A DNA stretch of 64,000 nt from Cyclobacteriaceae bacterium (GCA_028281285.1 JANQKF010000029.1:36167-100166), one strand, 5' to 3'; positions 25,511 through 34,703 are shown, numbered from the stretch's first letter. Numbers and translations are program-made. The notes: a model not told the origin generated them from the letters alone.

Positions 25511-25917
25511 GTGATGAGGTAAAAAGTTAGTAAGTGATGAGGCCACATAAAAAACTGGAAGTTTGGAAGGAAGGCATGACCTTGGTAAAAAAGATTTATG
25601 AGATGGTGGCCCAATTCCCGGATGACGAAAAATTTGGTCTTGTTTCTCAATTGAAAAGGGCCAGTGTCTCGGTTCCAACCAATATAGCCGAAGGTGCGGC
25701 AAGAAATACCGAAAAAGAATTCTTAAGGTTCCTCTACATTGCTCGAGGATCTTTAAGTGAAGTGGATACCCTTCTTCAATTGAGCGAAGAACTTGATTTC
25801 ATGAGAAAAGATCAATTTGACCTATTGATTCAACAAGTAAATAGGATTAATGCAATGTTGAATGGTTTGATAAAGAAACTCTCTTCCTAACTTCATGACT
25901 GATAACTTCATCACTTG
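25511..25917. mobile_element. Putative S23/IVS-type element inserted between nuoH and nuoI
   Basis: The segment contains only a four-helix-bundle gene and flanking imperfect inverted repeats. The left flank carries GTGATGAGGT and AAGTTAG (from 25511). The right flank, read on the opposite strand, carries GTGATGAAGT and AAGTTAG (25886-25917). The left end is two bases after the nuoH stop, and the right end overlaps the TTG start of nuoI. This looks like a self-contained insertion that has kept the operon readable. No transposase is present, so mobility would need help in trans. The call is an inference from structure. Confidence 0.5.
25537..25890 (+). CDS. Four-helix-bundle protein of the S23/IVS family
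   Basis: The 117-residue protein matches the family first seen in intervening sequences of 23S rRNA genes. The N-terminal KLEVWKEGMTLVKKIYEM, the core FGLVSQLKRASVSVPTNIAEG and the tail FLRFLYIARGSLSEVDTLL are characteristic. The fold is a four-helix bundle with possible RNA or nucleic-acid binding; related proteins assist diversity-generating retroelements, but no such element is seen here. The ATG at 25537 is used; a GTG one codon earlier is also possible. There is no rRNA gene here, and the gene sits inside the complex I operon. Confidence 0.85.
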   Translation: MRPHKKLEVWKEGMTLVKKIYEMVAQFPDDEKFGLVSQLKRASVSVPTNIAEGAARNTEKEFLRFLYIARGSLSEVDTLLQLSEELDFMRKDQFDLLIQQVNRINAMLNGLIKKLSS

Positions 25918-26664
25918 AACGACTACTGGAAAAACATAAGGACCACACATAAGACCCTGAAAACAGGGCTCAAAATTACTGCACGTCATCTTAAAGCAGC
26001 CAGGAACTCCAGGAATCCTATGTCGCCCAAAAATGAGAATTACTTCGACCAACAGAACGGGATCATGACCACCCAATATCCCAAGGAAGTAATTCCAGTA
26101 CCACATCATGGTAGATACAAATTGCATAATGAAATTGATGATTGTATTGTCTGCGATAAATGCGCCAAGATCTGCCCCGTGGATTGCATCGATATTGAAC
26201 CCATAAGATCACCTGAAGAATTTGGCAAGACCTCGGACGGGACCCCAAAACGGATTTATGCGGCCAGGTTCGATATTGACATGGCTAAATGCTGCTTCTG
26301 TGGATTGTGCACCACGGTTTGTCCTACGGAGTGTCTCACCATGACCGATGAATATGATTTCAGCGAATTCGATTATAAAGAACACAACTTTGAATTTGGG
26401 GAAATGACACCGCTTGAGATCCTGGAAAAGAAAAAAGCATTTGAGGAGTACACCGCTAAAAAGGAAGCTGAGAAAAAGACAAAAGTTGAAAGTTCGCCTA
26501 AATCAAAGATTCCGATCAAACCAAAAATTGGTGGAGGTCCGGCAAAGCCTGCGATGAAGCCTAAAATATCAGGTGCTTCTGCGTCAAAACCTAAGATTCC
26601 AATCCGACCTCGAATTCCAAAGAAGGATGACGGTGAATCAAATCAAAACCTGGACAAAGACTAA
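25915..26664 (+). CDS. nuoI: NADH-quinone oxidoreductase subunit I, with an unusual C-terminal tail
   Basis: The subunit carries two 4Fe-4S clusters (N6a, N6b) that pass electrons toward quinone. Both ferredoxin motifs are intact: CIVCDKCAKICPVDC and CCFCGLCTTVCPTEC. The family core ends near residue 175. It is followed by about 75 residues rich in Lys, Pro and Glu with repeated P-K-I-like units (KIPIKPKI, AMKPKISG, KIPIRPRI), unusual for NuoI. The start is TTG at 25915, which lies in the right repeat of the inserted element; the next ATG (26021) would delete the conserved N-terminal helix. The stop overlaps nuoJ by one base. Confidence 0.9.
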   Translation: MNDYWKNIRTTHKTLKTGLKITARHLKAARNSRNPMSPKNENYFDQQNGIMTTQYPKEVIPVPHHGRYKLHNEIDDCIVCDKCAKICPVDCIDIEPIRSPEEFGKTSDGTPKRIYAARFDIDMAKCCFCGLCTTVCPTECLTMTDEYDFSEFDYKEHNFEFGEMTPLEILEKKKAFEEYTAKKEAEKKTKVESSPKSKIPIKPKIGGGPAKPAMKPKISGASASKPKIPIRPRIPKKDDGESNQNLDKD

Positions 26665-27185
26665 TGGAGTGGGGAACTACCATATTCTATGTTTTTGGAG
26701 CGATAACCCTATTATCTGCCTTATTTATCCTATTCACCAGGAACATACTTTATGCAGCGTTTTCGCTAATACTGACCTTTGTTGGAGTGGCAGGCATCTT
26801 TGTCCTATCAGGGGCTGAATTTATTGGTGTTACTCAGTTACTGGTCTATGTGGGTGGTATACTGGTGTTAATCGTGTTTGGAGTGATGCTCACCAACCGC
26901 GTTAAAGGACAGAAAGTAGTCAGTCCTGTATATCAAAAGTTTGTGGGTTCCATTGTTGGTATAGGGCTTTTTATGTTGCTGATGAAGGGCATTCTTGAGG
27001 CAAATTTTGGAGCCATGCAATGGATGAAAACCAACGAGCAGCAGACAAGCCTGAAAAGGTTTGGTATGACTTTGATGACTGATTATGTGGTTGTCTTCGA
27101 GGTGATCGGTATACTTTTGCTGGTGGCACTTATTGGAGCGGTGTATATGGCTGGAAAAAGAAAGGGGGTCAATGATGCCAGTTGA
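26664..27185 (+). CDS. nuoJ: NADH-quinone oxidoreductase subunit J
   Basis: The 173-residue membrane subunit has five transmembrane segments. Typical patterns are FYVFGAITLLSALFILFTRN and VTQLLVYVGGILVLIVFGVMLT, which includes the pi-bulge helix region. The ATG at 26664 overlaps the nuoI stop (TAATG). The 3' end overlaps the nuoK start by 11 bases. Nothing unusual is seen. Confidence 0.93.
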   Translation: MEWGTTIFYVFGAITLLSALFILFTRNILYAAFSLILTFVGVAGIFVLSGAEFIGVTQLLVYVGGILVLIVFGVMLTNRVKGQKVVSPVYQKFVGSIVGIGLFMLLMKGILEANFGAMQWMKTNEQQTSLKRFGMTLMTDYVVVFEVIGILLLVALIGAVYMAGKRKGVNDAS

Positions 27186-27477
27186 TCACTTGCTAATCCT
27201 TGGAGCTGGGCTGTTTGTGATAGGATTCATTGTTGTCACCACAAGAAAAAACGCAATCGCTGTTTTGATTGGAATCGAATTAATGCTCAATGCTGCGAAC
27301 ATCAACTTGGTGGTCTTCAGTCGTTTTGATCCTGACTTCCTTCAAGGACAGGTGTTTGCACTATTTGTGATCACCGTGGCGGCAGCTGAGACTGCCGTTG
27401 CTCTGGCCATTGTGTTAAAAGTATACCGACATTTCAAAACGGCCGACCTGGATAAAATTAGCGAATTGAGAGGATGA
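27175..27477 (+). CDS. nuoK: NADH-quinone oxidoreductase subunit K
   Basis: This 100-residue antiporter-like small subunit has three transmembrane helices. The conserved glutamates lie in GIELMLNAANINLV and VAAAETAVALAIVL. The ATG at 27175 gives the standard length and is preceded by GGGGG at a good distance; another ATG lies just before it at 27172. The gene overlaps nuoJ, and its stop overlaps the nuoL start as ATGA. Confidence 0.93.
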   Translation: MPVDHLLILGAGLFVIGFIVVTTRKNAIAVLIGIELMLNAANINLVVFSRFDPDFLQGQVFALFVITVAAAETAVALAIVLKVYRHFKTADLDKISELRG

Positions 27478-29612
27478 TAGAGTTACAAGACCTCATATCA
27501 CCAACTGATTATGATCCGATGATCAATTGGATTCTCTTACTCCTGGGGATTCCGCTTCTTTCATTTATATCGAGTCTATTCATTAAGAAAAATGCTCCTA
27601 TCTGGTCGACATTTCTACTATTAGTCAATACCGGAATCGCCATATTTATGGCATTCAGTTTTTGGTATGGGGACTCGGTATCCATTAAAGGAGTCTGGTT
27701 CACATTAGGCGACACTGTAATGAGCTACAGTTTCTATCTGGATCGACTAGCACTCTTGATGATTGCTTTAGTCAATCTAATCAGCTTTTTGGTCCATGTT
27801 TTCTCTATGGAGTACATGAAATCTGACCGGAACAAGCCTAGATATTTCGCCTATCTCGGGCTATTTACCTTCTCCATGTTGGGCATTGTCCTTTTCCATA
27901 ACCTTCTCCTGATGTTTATTTTTTGGGAACTGGTGGGCTTTACGTCCTACTTGCTGATCGGCTTTTGGTTTGAGAAGAAAACGGCATCCCTTGCCGCCAA
28001 CAAGGCCTTTATCATGAATAGAATAGGTGATGCCGGTATGTTGACCGGGTTGATGATATTGTTTGCACAGTTCAGTACGTTTGACCTTGAAGCGGTGAAA
28101 GCATTGATGATTTTCAGTGAGATTGAGGATGGGAACTGGGTGGCTCATTTTACGAACAACGGGCAAGAGGTCATGAATTCCTTGGATGGACGATGGCTCA
28201 GTGCAGCTGGGATAGCCTTGTTTTGTGGGGCAGTCGGTAAGTCGGCTCAATTCCCTTTGCAAGTTTGGTTACCAGATGCCATGGAAGGTCCCACACCGGT
28301 TTCTGCTTTAATTCATGCGGCAACAATGGTCGCAGCAGGAGTTTTCCTTCTGGCTAGGGTATTTGTTTTATTAGATGCTCAAGCACTGGAAGTGGTGGCA
28401 ATAGTAGGCGCAATCACAGCATTTATGGCAGCTATAGCGGCACTATCACAGTTTGATATTAAAAAGGTCCTCGCCTATTCGACTATCTCCCAACTCGGTT
28501 ATATGGTAATGGCGATAGGAGTGGGGGCTTATTCAGCGGGTCTGTTTCATCTGGTGACGCATGCCTTCTTCAAGGCCGGGCTTTTCTTATGTGCAGGAAT
28601 CATTATTCATCAACTACATAAGCTTCACTCAGACGAGATTAAGTTCAATGAACAGGATATTAGGGTGATGGGTGGTCTTCGGTTGAAAATGCCAGTTACG
28701 TTTCTTTGCTTTCTTATCTGCTCCCTGGCCCTGGCTGGCTTGCCAGGTTTCTCAGGCTTTCTTTCGAAAGACGCAATCCTGCTAAATGCAACAGCATGGG
28801 CTGAGATAAAAGGAGGAGGATACTACATTGTTATCGGACTCGCTTATGCCTCTGTTATTCTTACCGCCATTTATATTTTTCGCTTGGTCTTTCTCGTGTT
28901 TACCAGAGGATTCAGGCTAGAGAGTATTTTGAATAAACCGGGATTAATGGATAAGGTTAAGGAAGGTAACCTGATCTTATTGATTCCTGCAATCCTATTG
29001 GCAGTCGGGTCCATTAGTATTGTGTTTGGTGCAAATGTCAAAGCAGAAAACACATGGTTTATGCAGTTCATCACTAACCCAATTTATTTGGTTCCTGAAT
29101 CTTATGCTGCATTTAGCTTGGTGGATTTATCTGAAGCGACCATTAAATCTCTACACGGTTGGGTGGCTATTGTAAGTATTTCATTGGCAGTTGGAGGATT
29201 GGTGATCTCGTATTTCTTATATCGACCTATTTCGAAAAAGGCGCTTATATTTCAGGATGCTCCTGAACCCAGAGGGGCTTTGGGCAGGATATCATTTAAT
29301 CACTGGTATCAAGATGTTTTGTATGAGAAAGCAATCGTCAAATTCATAGTTATCAAGGGGAAAGCTTTGGCTTGGTTTGATGAGAAAATCCTGGATGGAT
29401 TTGTGAACGGGCTCGCAAAAACTCAGGTGGTGCTTGCGCACATAGTCAGATGGTTCGATAAATATATTATTGATGGTTTTGTACATTTGACCGTCTCTAC
29501 ATCCGGTAGAATTGGACAGGCAACTCGTTCGATTCAGTCAGGTAATGTTCAGACCTACATTTTGTCGGCCATGATTTTGTTAATTCTGTTGTTGCTTTGG
29601 TTGATGATTTGA
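27474..29612 (+). CDS. nuoL: NADH-quinone oxidoreductase subunit L
   Basis: The largest proton-pumping, Mrp-antiporter-like subunit, 712 residues. Key segments are FWELVGFTSYLLIGFWFEKK with the essential Glu, GAVGKSAQFPLQVWLPDAME with the central Lys, AATMVAAGVFLLARV and LAYSTISQLGYMV. The C-terminal region includes the long lateral helix and a last transmembrane segment (ILSAMILLILLLLWLMI). The ATG overlaps the nuoK stop by four bases. The length is somewhat greater than the Escherichia coli subunit, with extra residues in the C-terminal part, as often seen in Bacteroidota. Confidence 0.95.
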   Translation: MIELQDLISPTDYDPMINWILLLLGIPLLSFISSLFIKKNAPIWSTFLLLVNTGIAIFMAFSFWYGDSVSIKGVWFTLGDTVMSYSFYLDRLALLMIALVNLISFLVHVFSMEYMKSDRNKPRYFAYLGLFTFSMLGIVLFHNLLLMFIFWELVGFTSYLLIGFWFEKKTASLAANKAFIMNRIGDAGMLTGLMILFAQFSTFDLEAVKALMIFSEIEDGNWVAHFTNNGQEVMNSLDGRWLSAAGIALFCGAVGKSAQFPLQVWLPDAMEGPTPVSALIHAATMVAAGVFLLARVFVLLDAQALEVVAIVGAITAFMAAIAALSQFDIKKVLAYSTISQLGYMVMAIGVGAYSAGLFHLVTHAFFKAGLFLCAGIIIHQLHKLHSDEIKFNEQDIRVMGGLRLKMPVTFLCFLICSLALAGLPGFSGFLSKDAILLNATAWAEIKGGGYYIVIGLAYASVILTAIYIFRLVFLVFTRGFRLESILNKPGLMDKVKEGNLILLIPAILLAVGSISIVFGANVKAENTWFMQFITNPIYLVPESYAAFSLVDLSEATIKSLHGWVAIVSISLAVGGLVISYFLYRPISKKALIFQDAPEPRGALGRISFNHWYQDVLYEKAIVKFIVIKGKALAWFDEKILDGFVNGLAKTQVVLAHIVRWFDKYIIDGFVHLTVSTSGRIGQATRSIQSGNVQTYILSAMILLILLLLWLMI

Positions 29613-29619
29613 AGTTTTA

Positions 29620-31308
29620 ATGATTCAGGGAATTCTATCATACATTATTTTTCTTCCGCTCATAGCTGCGGCTGTGGTGCTCTGCCTTCCAAAACGACTG
29701 GAGTCATCTTACCGAATAGTTACTGTGGTAGCAACGGGGTTGACACTATTGCTTACGATCATCGCAGTTTACAGCTTTGATGGAGGTATTGCCGAGAATA
29801 TTAACTCGGAGGAGAATCTTCAGCTCCTGGAAAAATCGGAATGGTTTTCCTTGGACTTAGGTTCATTAGGTTCCTTTTCAGTCGATTATTTCCTGGCGGT
29901 GGATGGTATCAGCATCCCGATGCTTCTGTTAGCTTCTATTGTTCTCTTCATTGGAGCTATATCCTCCTGGAATATCAGACAAAAGAAGAAAGGTTACTTT
30001 GCCCTTTATCTATTATTGTCCGGTTCAGTTTTGGGTTGTTTTGTGGCACTCGATTTCTTCCTGTTCTATCTCTTCTTCGAATTTATGTTGCTGCCGATGT
30101 ATTTCCTGATTGGTATTTGGGGAGGGCCGCGTAAGGAGTATGCCGCAATCAAATTCTTTATCTACACCCTGATTGGATCAATACTCATTTTGATTGTAAT
30201 GATCGGGTTGTACAACTCGGTATATGATCCGGTCCGAACAGGTGCAGAAATCGGTGTGACTTCAATAGAGCAGGTACAAACAATGGTTCAAAGCGGAGAA
30301 GTTGCCAGAGAAGATATTATCAAATCATTCAATATGATCTATATGGCTGACCAGGCCAATTATATCCCCGGATCATTGTTGAGTCAGATGAGCGGAGGTG
30401 AGATTATTGGTAAGTCTGCTCGTTGGATTGCATTTTTGGCCTTATTGATAGGATTTGCTATCAAACTTCCTTCTTTCCCTTTTCATACCTGGCTGCCTGA
30501 TGCTCACGTGGAGGCTCCCACGCCAATATCGGTTGTATTGGCCGGTATACTGCTGAAAATAGGGGGGTATGGTCTGATTAGAACAGCCTTTAGCTTCTTT
30601 CCGGATAGTGCCTTTCACTATTCCTGGATGATTGGCTTCTTTGGAGTGTTTTCTATTCTCTATGGTGCCCTGAATGCATTGGCACAAAAAGACATTAAGA
30701 AGTTAATCGCTTATTCCTCGGTGTCCCATATGGGTTTTGTACTCTTAGGGCTTGCAGCCATGACAGTAGAAGGAATCAGTGGAGCGATCTATCAGATGTT
30801 CAGTCATGGTTTGATTACTTCCATGTTATTCCTTATTGCAGGTGTGCTTTATGATCGAACGCAGGATCGGCTTATTGAGAATTATGGAGGATTGGCGAAT
30901 CGGTTGCCAAGGTTCACCATTGTAGTGGGCATTGCATTCTTTGCTTCTTTAGGATTACCAGGTTTCTCAGGGTTCATTGCCGAACTTATGGTCTTCCTTG
31001 GAGCTTTCAAGTCGTCTGCTGTAATCGGTGCTATACCACAATGGATGCCGGTAGTAGCGACTATCGGGTTAATCCTGGGTGCCGGATATTATCTCTGGAC
31101 ACTTCAGAGAATGTTTATGGGAAAATACTGGGTAAAGAAAGCCGAGTGGACGGAACGCTTAAAAGATTTGAATTCCAGAGAGTATCTCATGCTAGTCCCG
31201 TTGGCAGTTCTTGTTTTCTGGTTCGGAATTTTCCCCGACACACTAATGAGCTTGATCAACAGCTCTGTCGAGGGATTCACTGATTTACTTAATCAAGCAA
31301 TCAGGTAA
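29620..31308 (+). CDS. nuoM: NADH-quinone oxidoreductase subunit M
   Basis: An antiporter-like proton-pumping subunit of 562 residues. Diagnostic segments are FFEFMLLPMYFLIGIWGGPRKEYAAIKFFIYTLIGS (split here: FFEFMLLPMYFLIGIW and YAAIKFFIYTLIGS), KLPSFPFHTWLPDAHVEAPTP, and KKLIAYSSVSHMGFV. A loop of about 60 residues between helices (about 205-260) is longer than in Escherichia coli. It starts seven bases after nuoL and runs directly into nuoN. Confidence 0.95.
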   Translation: MIQGILSYIIFLPLIAAAVVLCLPKRLESSYRIVTVVATGLTLLLTIIAVYSFDGGIAENINSEENLQLLEKSEWFSLDLGSLGSFSVDYFLAVDGISIPMLLLASIVLFIGAISSWNIRQKKKGYFALYLLLSGSVLGCFVALDFFLFYLFFEFMLLPMYFLIGIWGGPRKEYAAIKFFIYTLIGSILILIVMIGLYNSVYDPVRTGAEIGVTSIEQVQTMVQSGEVAREDIIKSFNMIYMADQANYIPGSLLSQMSGGEIIGKSARWIAFLALLIGFAIKLPSFPFHTWLPDAHVEAPTPISVVLAGILLKIGGYGLIRTAFSFFPDSAFHYSWMIGFFGVFSILYGALNALAQKDIKKLIAYSSVSHMGFVLLGLAAMTVEGISGAIYQMFSHGLITSMLFLIAGVLYDRTQDRLIENYGGLANRLPRFTIVVGIAFFASLGLPGFSGFIAELMVFLGAFKSSAVIGAIPQWMPVVATIGLILGAGYYLWTLQRMFMGKYWVKKAEWTERLKDLNSREYLMLVPLAVLVFWFGIFPDTLMSLINSSVEGFTDLLNQAIR

Positions 31309-32805
31309 TTGAAAGAGCAGTCAAATATCGTTGACGGGCTAGGTGAAAAACTCTCCGAGATCGCAGGTGATCTATTTTATTTAGGCCCTGAAGTAACATT
31401 GGCAATTACAATCATTCTGGTCCTGGTCTATGACCTTCTTTTTAAGGACAAAAAGGAGGTAGGGATTTTCTCCATTGGATTTGTAGGATTGGTCTTTGCA
31501 CTGGTCATAAGCTCTTTTATCAATGCAGGAACTCCTTTCGGAGGTATGTTCAGCTTGAATATGTGGAATCTGACCATCAAATTCCTTTTGATTCTGGGAG
31601 GGGTATTAATGCTAATTATGGCCTCCAGGGACCAAAAAAACATCAATCGATTTGGTAAATCCGGTGAATTGATGATCGCCTCGTTGACGGTGATCATGGG
31701 AGCAAGCCTGATGAGCTCATCAACCAACTTATTGATGATTTATGTGGCCATAGAGCTAACCTCGATTGGTTCTTACATTCTGACAGGAATAGTTAGAGGT
31801 AGAAAACGATCAGAAGCTGCACTTAAGTATGTTTTATTCGGTGGGGTATCGTCAGCAATCATGATCTATGGGATGTCATGGTTATATGGGTTTACGGGTA
31901 CATTGAATATTTCAGATCCCACTTTTTTTAGCGGTTTGTCTAACGTTCCGATTCTTCCATTATCCATTGCCTTGGTGATGACTATCGGTGGGTTCTTGTT
32001 TAAACTTAGTGCATTTCCATTGCATATCTGGTCGCCCGATGTATATCAGGCAGCTCCAACTCCGGTTGTGGCATTATTCTCTTTTGTGCCGAAGGTAGCT
32101 GCTATTGCGCTCTTGATTCAGTTTGTAGGTGCTATTAATACAATTGACTTCGATTGGCAGCTATGGTTGGGTATTGTTGCTATTGCTAGTATGACCGTGG
32201 GGAATTTCTCAGCACTCTGGCAAAAAAATGCCAAGCGGATGATGGCCTATTCGTCTATTGCTCATGCAGGTTTTTTGTTGGTAGGTGTAATCGCCTTTTC
32301 GGAATCAGGAAATCTTGCGCTGCTGTTTTATGCGGCTGTTTACCTTCTAATGAATTATGGAGCGTTCCTGTTAATCAGTTATTTCGAAAAACAAACGGGG
32401 AGTGCAAATATCAATAAACTAAGAGGTATTGGGCTTGATGTACCATGGCTTGGAGTCCTTGTAGTTATTGTGATGATTGCCCTGACGGGTCTTCCTCCCA
32501 CGGCCGGATTCAATGCCAAGCTATTGATATTCTCCAGTATTTGGGAAAGCTGGCAGGGCAGTGGTGCCCAAGTATTGCTTTGGGTGTTTATTATTGGCCT
32601 ATTAAATACGGTTGTTGCGTTGTTCTACTATTTGAGAATACCGTATTATTTGTTCTTTAAGCGACCAGAGAAAGAAATTGACAAGGCCAAATTGACTTCA
32701 ATAGACATTGTATGGGGCACTATTTTCGTTATCCCGTTGTTAGTCTTATTCTTTAAGTCCGATTGGTTGGTTGACTTTCTGAATAATATTAATTTTGTCC
32801 TTTGA
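31309..32805 (+). CDS. nuoN: NADH-quinone oxidoreductase subunit N
   Basis: The third antiporter-like subunit, 498 residues. Typical segments are YVAIELTSIGSYILTGI with the conserved Glu, LFKLSAFPLHIWSPDVYQAAPTP and KRMMAYSSIAHAGFLLVG. The start codon is TTG at 31309, immediately after the nuoM stop; no ATG occurs until well inside the first helices, and CAGG lies just upstream. It ends the complex I cluster. Confidence 0.94.
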   Translation: MKEQSNIVDGLGEKLSEIAGDLFYLGPEVTLAITIILVLVYDLLFKDKKEVGIFSIGFVGLVFALVISSFINAGTPFGGMFSLNMWNLTIKFLLILGGVLMLIMASRDQKNINRFGKSGELMIASLTVIMGASLMSSSTNLLMIYVAIELTSIGSYILTGIVRGRKRSEAALKYVLFGGVSSAIMIYGMSWLYGFTGTLNISDPTFFSGLSNVPILPLSIALVMTIGGFLFKLSAFPLHIWSPDVYQAAPTPVVALFSFVPKVAAIALLIQFVGAINTIDFDWQLWLGIVAIASMTVGNFSALWQKNAKRMMAYSSIAHAGFLLVGVIAFSESGNLALLFYAAVYLLMNYGAFLLISYFEKQTGSANINKLRGIGLDVPWLGVLVVIVMIALTGLPPTAGFNAKLLIFSSIWESWQGSGAQVLLWVFIIGLLNTVVALFYYLRIPYYLFFKRPEKEIDKAKLTSIDIVWGTIFVIPLLVLFFKSDWLVDFLNNINFVL

Positions 32806-32814
32806 ACTTGATAC

Positions 32815-34701
32815 ATGAGTGACCAAATCAAACACGAGTGTGGTATCGCCAAGATCCGGCTCAGGAAACCTCTACAGTATTACATCGACAAATACGGTTC
32901 ACCTCTCTACGCTGTAAATAAACTTTATGTAATGATGCAAAAGCAATCCAACCGTGGACAGGACGGTGTTGGGGTTGCGAACATAAAGATTGATGTAGAA
33001 CCGGGAACTCGATATATCAGTCGATATAGGACCATCAAACCACAGCCGGTACAGGACGTGTTTGAGAAAATTGGTCGGAAGTTTGAAAAAGCAAAAAAGA
33101 AGGATGGAGCCAATCTCAAAGATGCTCGATGGCTTCAGAACAATTCAGGGTTCACCGGTGAGCTGTGGCTAGGACATCTAAGATATGGCACTCATGGGAA
33201 GAACAGCATTGAAAGCTGTCACCCTTTTCTAAGACAGAATAACTGGAGGAGTAGAAACCTGGTGATGGCCGGCAACTTCAATATGACAAATGTTGATGAG
33301 CTATTCGATCTTTTGATTGGTTTAGGGCAACATCCAAAAGAAAAAACCGATACAGTGACCGTCATGGAAAAGATAGGTCACTTTATTGATGAGGAAAACC
33401 AGAGAGTATTCGATAAGTATAAAAAGAAACTCACCAATGAGGCGATCACTGAAAAGATTGCCAATGAATTGAACATTCAGCGTATTCTAAAACGGTCTTT
33501 CAAAGACTTTGACGGAGGTTATGCAATGGTGGGACTCATGGGACATGGGTCCTCTTTTGTTGTAAGAGACCCCAATGGAATCCGACCGGCTTTCAAATAC
33601 ATTGATGACGAAGTGATTGTTGTTGCCTCTGAAAAGCAGGCCATCAAAGCGGCTTTCAATGTTAACTATGAAGAGATTTCTGAAGTTGAACCAGGCCATG
33701 CGTTGATTGTGCACAAGAATGGTGAATACGATGAAGTGCCGATTATGAAAAAAGGCGAACAGAAATCCTGTTCTTTCGAGCGCATTTACTTCTCGCGCGG
33801 CACAGACCCCGATATTTATAAGGAGCGAAAGGAACTGGGTCGATTAGTCATCCCTCAAATTCTCAAGGCGGTCAATTTCGATTTAAAGAATACGGTTTTC
33901 TCCTACATTCCGAATACCGCGGAAATTTCATTTTTAGGAATGATGCAAGGATTAGACGAGTACCTTTTGAAACGCAGGAAAGAGGTAATCATAGATGGTA
34001 AACCGCATATTGATGATCTGGAGCAGATTCTGAGTTTTCAGCCAAGGGTGGAAAAGCTGGTAATTAAGGATGCCAAACTTCGAACGTTTATTGCAGACGA
34101 TGAAAGTCGTGATGAACTCGTGGCCAATGTATATGACACCACTTATGAGGTGATCCGAAAAGGCGTAGATACACTCGTGGTAATTGATGACTCTATTGTA
34201 AGGGGCACTACCCTGGAAAAGAGCATCTTGAAGATGCTGGATAAGCTTGAACCAAAGAAAATCGTCATCGTTTCCTCGGCACCTCAGATCAGATACCCGG
34301 ATTGTTATGGGATTGATATGTCGAAGGTGAAAGAATTTGTGGCTTTCCGCGCTATGCTTGCCTTATTGAAAGAAAGGCATCTGGACAATCAACTGGAGGA
34401 TACCTATCACAGTATTTTGGCAAATCTGGCCTCCAAGGATCAACCCAATTATGTTCAGGCATTATATGATCAGTTCACTGACGATGAAATTTCGGAGAAG
34501 ATCACCGAAATCGTTCGACCGGATGACATGAAGGCTGAATTGCAGGTGATTTATCAGACCGTGGATAATCTGCATAAAGCTTGTCCTTATAATCTAGGAG
34601 ATTGGTATTTTACTGGAGACTATCCGACTCCAGGTGGAAATAGAGTGGTCAACAAGGCCTTTGCCAACTTCATGGAGGGTAAGGAGATTAGGGCCTACTA
34701 A
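32815..34701 (+). CDS. Amidophosphoribosyltransferase-family protein (long, Bacteroidota-type)
   Basis: The 628-residue protein has an N-terminal class II glutamine amidotransferase domain and a C-terminal phosphoribosyltransferase domain. The nucleophile is Cys9 in HECGIAKI after an eight-residue propeptide-like stretch, and NRGQDGVGV and HLRYGTHG are glutaminase-site motifs. The PRPP motif is VVIDDSIVRGTTLEKSI. It is about 120-150 residues longer than classical PurF, with insertions in the glutaminase domain. Many Bacteroidota carry both a standard PurF and a long version, so this may be the second form, and its exact role (5-phosphoribosylamine synthesis or a variant) is open. A strong terminator follows. 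Confidence 0.82.
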   Translation: MSDQIKHECGIAKIRLRKPLQYYIDKYGSPLYAVNKLYVMMQKQSNRGQDGVGVANIKIDVEPGTRYISRYRTIKPQPVQDVFEKIGRKFEKAKKKDGANLKDARWLQNNSGFTGELWLGHLRYGTHGKNSIESCHPFLRQNNWRSRNLVMAGNFNMTNVDELFDLLIGLGQHPKEKTDTVTVMEKIGHFIDEENQRVFDKYKKKLTNEAITEKIANELNIQRILKRSFKDFDGGYAMVGLMGHGSSFVVRDPNGIRPAFKYIDDEVIVVASEKQAIKAAFNVNYEEISEVEPGHALIVHKNGEYDEVPIMKKGEQKSCSFERIYFSRGTDPDIYKERKELGRLVIPQILKAVNFDLKNTVFSYIPNTAEISFLGMMQGLDEYLLKRRKEVIIDGKPHIDDLEQILSFQPRVEKLVIKDAKLRTFIADDESRDELVANVYDTTYEVIRKGVDTLVVIDDSIVRGTTLEKSILKMLDKLEPKKIVIVSSAPQIRYPDCYGIDMSKVKEFVAFRAMLALLKERHLDNQLEDTYHSILANLASKDQPNYVQALYDQFTDDEISEKITEIVRPDDMKAELQVIYQTVDNLHKACPYNLGDWYFTGDYPTPGGNRVVNKAFANFMEGKEIRAY

Positions 34702-34703
34702 CA

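Noticed and set aside
25537..25890. Four-helix-bundle gene as a sign of a fragmented 23S rRNA gene or a diversity-generating retroelement
   Set aside because: There is no rRNA or reverse transcriptase gene nearby; it lies inside the complex I operon.
24411..32805. Loss of nuoA-G
   Set aside because: Their absence from a 64-kb window does not show absence from the genome.
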